A stretch of 64,000 bases of DNA from Desulfosarcina sp. OttesenSCG-928-A07 (GTDB taxonomy: Bacteria > Desulfobacterota > Desulfobacteria > Desulfobacterales > Desulfosarcinaceae): positions 1-64,000 of the forward strand of contig JAJDJS010000005.1 in assembly GCA_030267325.1 (NCBI GenBank), in the 5' to 3' direction. The notes beneath the pieces were generated by a model that was given only the letters and a program-made list of their open reading frames with translations, had not been told where the DNA came from and ran no database searches. Shown here piece after piece: positions 60,519 through 64,000 of this stretch. The translations under genes and the position numbers were made by a program. Every line of letters begins with the position of its first letter. Position 1 is the stretch's first letter.

Positions 60519-62444
60519 TCAGCGCAGCGGCGTTCCCGGGGGAACGGTCCGGTCCAGCGTGGCCACGGTCACACCGGTTTCATCGGTCGCTGCAATCAGC
60601 ATGCCTTTTGATAATACACCCATGAGTTTGGCAGGCTTGAGATTTGCCACAAGAATAACCTGCTTTCCCACCAGGGACTCGGGGGTGTAGTGTTCCGCAA
60701 TACCCGACACAATGGTCCGGCGTTCGCCCATGTCCACTTCTAATTGAAGCAGTTTTTTTGCCTTGGGAACCGGCTGGGCAGAAATAACAGTGCCCACCCG
60801 CAAATCAACTTTTAAGAAATCATCAAGGGTAATTTCCGGTTTGAAGGCGAGGGCAGGTGCTTTTTCAGAACCCGATGCCTCAGCTTCATCAGCATGGGGT
60901 TTGGTTTTTTCCACACGGGGGAACAGGGAAATGGCTTTTCGCAATTTATCGCCGGACCTAAGCCCTTTCCACACCGTGAGGCGGTTCATCTTGAAGAAAT
61001 CATCGGTTCCGCTCATCCCCAGGTGCTTTTGCATGGTGATGGCCGTGTCTGGCATGACCGGGTAGATGAGCCCCGAAATAATGCGCAGTCCTTCCAGGAG
61101 ATGGCGGATCACCGCTTCCAGTTGTTTTTTTGAAGACGGTGATTTGGCCAGCACCCAGGGGGCTGTGATGTCCACATACTTGTTCATGTGGGTGATAAAT
61201 TCCCAGACCGCGATAAGCCCTTTGTGAAAGGCAAAGCTTTCCATGGCCTGATTATAGGCGAAAATGGCGGTTTCGGCATTTTTTTTCAGCCCCAGGTCCA
61301 TTTCTTCTTCAATATCCGGAGCTGCTTCGGGAATCACGCCGTCAAAATACTTGATGGCCATGGAAATGACCCGGGAAAACAAATTTCCCAGGTCATTGGC
61401 CAGATCCGCATTGATCCGTTGGATCAGGGCTGTTTCGCTGAAATTGGAATCAAGCCCGAAGGTCATGTCCCGCATGAGAAAAAACCGGAACGCGTCGGTC
61501 CCGTAAATATTTTTCATCTCCAGAGGATCAATGACATTGCCCACGGTTTTGCTCATCTTATTTTCTTCCACATTCCAGTACCCGTGGACATTGAGGTGCT
61601 GATAAAGGGGAAGACCTGCAGCTTTCAGCATGATGGGCCAGTAGATGCCGTGGGGCTTCAAAATATCCTTGGCCACGATGTGCTGAGCCACCGGCCAGTA
61701 GGTTTGGTATAAGTCCCTGTCCGGAAAGCCAAGGGCGGAGATGTAATTAAGCAGGGCGTCAAACCACACATAGGTCACATAATCCGGGTCAAAGGGGAGG
61801 GTGATGCCCCATTTGAGACGGGATTTGGGCCTTGAGATGCACAGATCCTCAAGGGGTTCCCGCAAAAACGCCAAAACTTCGTTTTTATAGCGGGTCGGCC
61901 GGATAAAGTCCGGATGGGTCTCAATGTGCTGGATAAGCCAGTCCTGGTATTTTCCGAGCTTAAAAAAGTAATTGGCCTCTTTGATGGTTTCCGGTGGGGC
62001 CTGATGGTCCGGACAACACCCGTCGACGAGTTCCCGTTCCATATAGAATCGCTCGCACCCGAAACAATAAAGCCCCTCATACTCGCTGAAGTAAATATCT
62101 CCGGAATCGTAAATCTGCTGGAGAATTTTTTCCACCACAGCAATATGGGCCGGATCGGTTGTGCGGATGAAGGCGTCATTGGAAATATTCAGTTCAGGCC
62201 ACAGGTCTTGGAAAATCTTGCTGATGTTGTCCACATAAGCTCGGGGCGAACAACCTTCTTTCTGGGCAGCGCGGACAATTTTGTCGCCATGCTCGTCTGT
62301 TCCCGTGAGAAACCAGGTTTTGTCCGTATGCATGGAATGGAACCGGCGGGCCACGTCTGCCGCAACCGTTGTGTACGCATGTCCCAGGTGGGGACGGGCG
62401 TTGACGTAGTAAATGGGGGTGGTGATGTAAAATGGCGCGGTCAT
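60519..62444 (-). CDS. metG: Methionyl-tRNA synthetase
   Basis: The 641-residue enzyme has the class I HIGH-type motif in NARPHLGHAYTTV, the KMSKS-type EENKMSKTVGNVID, and a zinc knuckle CFGCERFYMERELVDGCCPD. The C-terminal 110 residues (LDDFLKVDLRVGTVISAQPV) are the EMAP-like tRNA-binding domain that dimerises the protein. It charges tRNA-Met. AGAGGAAG precedes the ATG. It lies between the ricT-like gene and the PBP gene on one transcript. Confidence 0.97.
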   Translation of the reverse strand: MTAPFYITTPIYYVNARPHLGHAYTTVAADVARRFHSMHTDKTWFLTGTDEHGDKIVRAAQKEGCSPRAYVDNISKIFQDLWPELNISNDAFIRTTDPAHIAVVEKILQQIYDSGDIYFSEYEGLYCFGCERFYMERELVDGCCPDHQAPPETIKEANYFFKLGKYQDWLIQHIETHPDFIRPTRYKNEVLAFLREPLEDLCISRPKSRLKWGITLPFDPDYVTYVWFDALLNYISALGFPDRDLYQTYWPVAQHIVAKDILKPHGIYWPIMLKAAGLPLYQHLNVHGYWNVEENKMSKTVGNVIDPLEMKNIYGTDAFRFFLMRDMTFGLDSNFSETALIQRINADLANDLGNLFSRVISMAIKYFDGVIPEAAPDIEEEMDLGLKKNAETAIFAYNQAMESFAFHKGLIAVWEFITHMNKYVDITAPWVLAKSPSSKKQLEAVIRHLLEGLRIISGLIYPVMPDTAITMQKHLGMSGTDDFFKMNRLTVWKGLRSGDKLRKAISLFPRVEKTKPHADEAEASGSEKAPALAFKPEITLDDFLKVDLRVGTVISAQPVPKAKKLLQLEVDMGERRTIVSGIAEHYTPESLVGKQVILVANLKPAKLMGVLSKGMLIAATDETGVTVATLDRTVPPGTPLR

Positions 62445-62468
62445 GTCGGAGACTTCCTCTTTCCGGCT

Positions 62469-63278
62469 TTATGCAATGATATCGTTCAGGCTGATTTCCA
62501 CTTCTTCGCCATTTTCGACTTTTACCGACAGGCGGTTGCAGATGACATTGTGGCGGGTGACTTTTCCCGGGCCTTTTTGGGTGTTTACACGTTCTCCGAT
62601 TTTGGGAAAATCAGCCTTGAGATCACGGTAAATGTCGTTTTCAAAGGTCAGACAGCACATGAGGCGGCCGCACTGACCGGATATTTTGGTGGGGTTGAGA
62701 GACAATCCCTGCTGCTTGGCCATCCGGATCGATATGGGGTCAAATTTTTCCAGAAATGAGGTACAGCAGAAAATACGCCCGCACCGGCCGATACCGCCGC
62801 ACATTTTGGCCTGGTGGCGGATTCCCACCTGGCGCATCTCAATCCGCACATGAAACGCTTTGACCAGAATCTTGACCAGCTGGCGAAAATCCACTCTGCT
62901 CTCGGCCGTAAAAAAAAAGGTCAGCCGGCTGGCGTCAAAGGTGCTTTCCACGGAAAACAAATTCATGGGAAGCTCCAGGGACTTAATGTGCTGCAGGCAA
63001 AAGGCGTGGGCTTTCTGTTCGATTTCCCGATTATGGTCCAGTTGTTCCTGGTCCTTTTCGGTTAACCGGCGCAGAACTTTTTTAAGGGGTTTGGGAGGCG
63101 GCAGAGAAAGATCAACAGGTTCCGGCGGCGCCACGACCGTGGCAACTGCCTGTCCGTTTTCGGTTTCCACAACCACCTGATCCCCGGCATCGGGAAAAAT
63201 CACGTCACAGGAAAAATCATAGATTTTCCCGCCGCTTTTAAATTGAACGCCCACTTTGCGGGCTGGATTTTCATTCAT
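62469..63278 (-). CDS. ricT: PSP1-domain protein (RicT/YaaT-like)
   Basis: The 269-residue protein has the PSP1 core with the Cys motifs KMCGGIGRCGRIFCCTSFL and GQCGRLMCCLTFE, which in B. subtilis RicT bind an Fe-S cluster shared with RicA and RicF. It is a factor for RNase Y-dependent mRNA processing there; the Desulfobacterota role is unknown. Its start overlaps the holB stop by 4 bp (ATGA), and holB-ricT-metG is a widely conserved neighbourhood. Confidence 0.92.
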   Translation of the reverse strand: MNENPARKVGVQFKSGGKIYDFSCDVIFPDAGDQVVVETENGQAVATVVAPPEPVDLSLPPPKPLKKVLRRLTEKDQEQLDHNREIEQKAHAFCLQHIKSLELPMNLFSVESTFDASRLTFFFTAESRVDFRQLVKILVKAFHVRIEMRQVGIRHQAKMCGGIGRCGRIFCCTSFLEKFDPISIRMAKQQGLSLNPTKISGQCGRLMCCLTFENDIYRDLKADFPKIGERVNTQKGPGKVTRHNVICNRLSVKVENGEEVEISLNDIIA

Positions 63279-64000
63279 GGGGACACGTTTTGGGTTGAGT
63301 TCAGCTTTCCGATCATTTTCAGGAGCATGGCATCCAGGGTCAGTCTGGCATTGGCGTTGGCCAGAAGGGCGGCTTTGGCCTCCAGAACCGCTTCCATCTG
63401 CCGGAGCCGGTGTTTCAGGTGCTTTTTGGGCGCACTGTCCCGGCAGTGGGAAAGCGGGTCCCGGCCAAGGACCTGCGAGGGATCAATGTCTGCCACCACA
63501 AGATCCCGAAGCCACATCAAAAGGGTATCCAACGTGTCTTCAATCCATTCTTTTCTGGCGGCCAGTTTTTCGGAAAACAGGAGCCATGCACGCAAATCCG
63601 TATCTCGATCTCCCGTCAGCCGGTCCATGACCCGAATGACCCAGTTCCGGCGGGATTGCCATCCAAGGTCCAAAAGGGTTTTGGCGCGGGTGTAACTGCC
63701 GCCGCACAAGGGGGCCACCTTTCGGGCGGTTTCCGGATCAATTCCGTCACGGGTTGTCAGCAAGGTTTCAATGACGCTTTCGTTAAGGGGCATGAAGCGA
63801 ACTTGCTGGCACCGGGAAACCACTGTGGGCAAAAGATCGGCAGCCTCCACAGCCGTCAAAATCATCAGGGTCCGGGGCGGCGGTTCTTCCAGGATCTTTA
63901 AGAGCGCGTTTGCTGCTTCCGGATTCAGGGCTTGGGCATCGGACAAAATCACCACCCACTGCCTTGCCTCATGGGGCCTTAAGGACAATGTCCGCAGCAA
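63275..64000 (-). CDS. holB: DNA polymerase III subunit delta', C-terminal part (cut by window edge)
   Basis: The visible 241 residues are the C-terminal part of delta': SDAQALNPEAANALLKILEE and LMILTAVEAADLLPTVVSRCQQVRF are the sensor 1-like and SRC-like blocks, followed by the helical clamp-loader region. The Walker A and most of the AAA core lie beyond position 64000. It is part of the clamp-loader complex of DNA polymerase III. Its stop overlaps the ricT start. Confidence 0.9.
   Translation of the reverse strand: MLRTLSLRPHEARQWVVILSDAQALNPEAANALLKILEEPPPRTLMILTAVEAADLLPTVVSRCQQVRFMPLNESVIETLLTTRDGIDPETARKVAPLCGGSYTRAKTLLDLGWQSRRNWVIRVMDRLTGDRDTDLRAWLLFSEKLAARKEWIEDTLDTLLMWLRDLVVADIDPSQVLGRDPLSHCRDSAPKKHLKHRLRQMEAVLEAKAALLANANARLTLDAMLLKMIGKLNSTQNVSP

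Overview
The window is chromosome of a Gram-negative anaerobe, most likely a Desulfobacterota (Desulfobacterales-like) fatty-acid oxidiser. The grounds are heptosyltransferases and a Kdo8N-type KdnA/KdnB pair (LPS), LolA, RseP, a fused isobutyryl-CoA mutase (IcmF) with beta-oxidation enzymes, and many radical SAM enzymes. No rRNA or taxonomic marker decides the genus.

Layout. 0.2-12.3 kb: rmuC, a carboxymuconolactone-decarboxylase-like gene, then a TetR-led block for isobutyryl/butyryl-CoA oxidation (icmF, thiolase, 3-hydroxybutyryl-CoA dehydrogenase, XRE-cupin regulator, acyl-CoA dehydrogenase, tandem ACT protein, thioesterase II). 12.3-21 kb: an M23 peptidase, tRNA-Phe, then the classical rpsB-tsf-pyrH-frr-uppS-cdsA-dxr-rseP run. 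21-31 kb: purL-purQ, a RelE/XRE toxin-antitoxin pair, two heptosyltransferases, an FkbM methyltransferase, an alpha-methylacyl-CoA-racemase-like class III CoA-transferase, a small membrane protein and a transposase remnant.

32.5-51.8 kb is the unusual region: a type II polyketide/fatty-acid-like cluster. Its core matches aryl-polyene (APE) clusters: two ACPs, three ketosynthases (one fused to a chain-length-factor-like domain), ApeI-like and ApeP-like hotdog dehydratases, a FabG-type ketoreductase, a thioesterase, LolA and a DUF3261-like lipoprotein. It also has a polyketide-type double-hotdog dehydratase fused to an Sfp-type phosphopantetheinyl transferase and four radical SAM enzymes (two with a C-terminal Cys cluster, two B12-binding), a mix closer to proposed ladderane-type lipid clusters. 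No AMP-ligase, acyltransferase, glycosyltransferase or MMPL exporter is present. Three defence or toxin modules sit inside it: an ATPase plus ExK-motif pair between 40-bp direct repeats, a VapBC pair, and an Mrr endonuclease gene whose arrival duplicated the first 73-74 bp of the ApeP-like gene.

51.9-64 kb: aroB, a Lon-like protease, tRNA-Lys, and a minus-strand run holB(partial)-PSP1/ricT-metG-PBP-kdnA-kdnB-KptA-like gene that mixes translation, cell-wall and LPS sugar functions.
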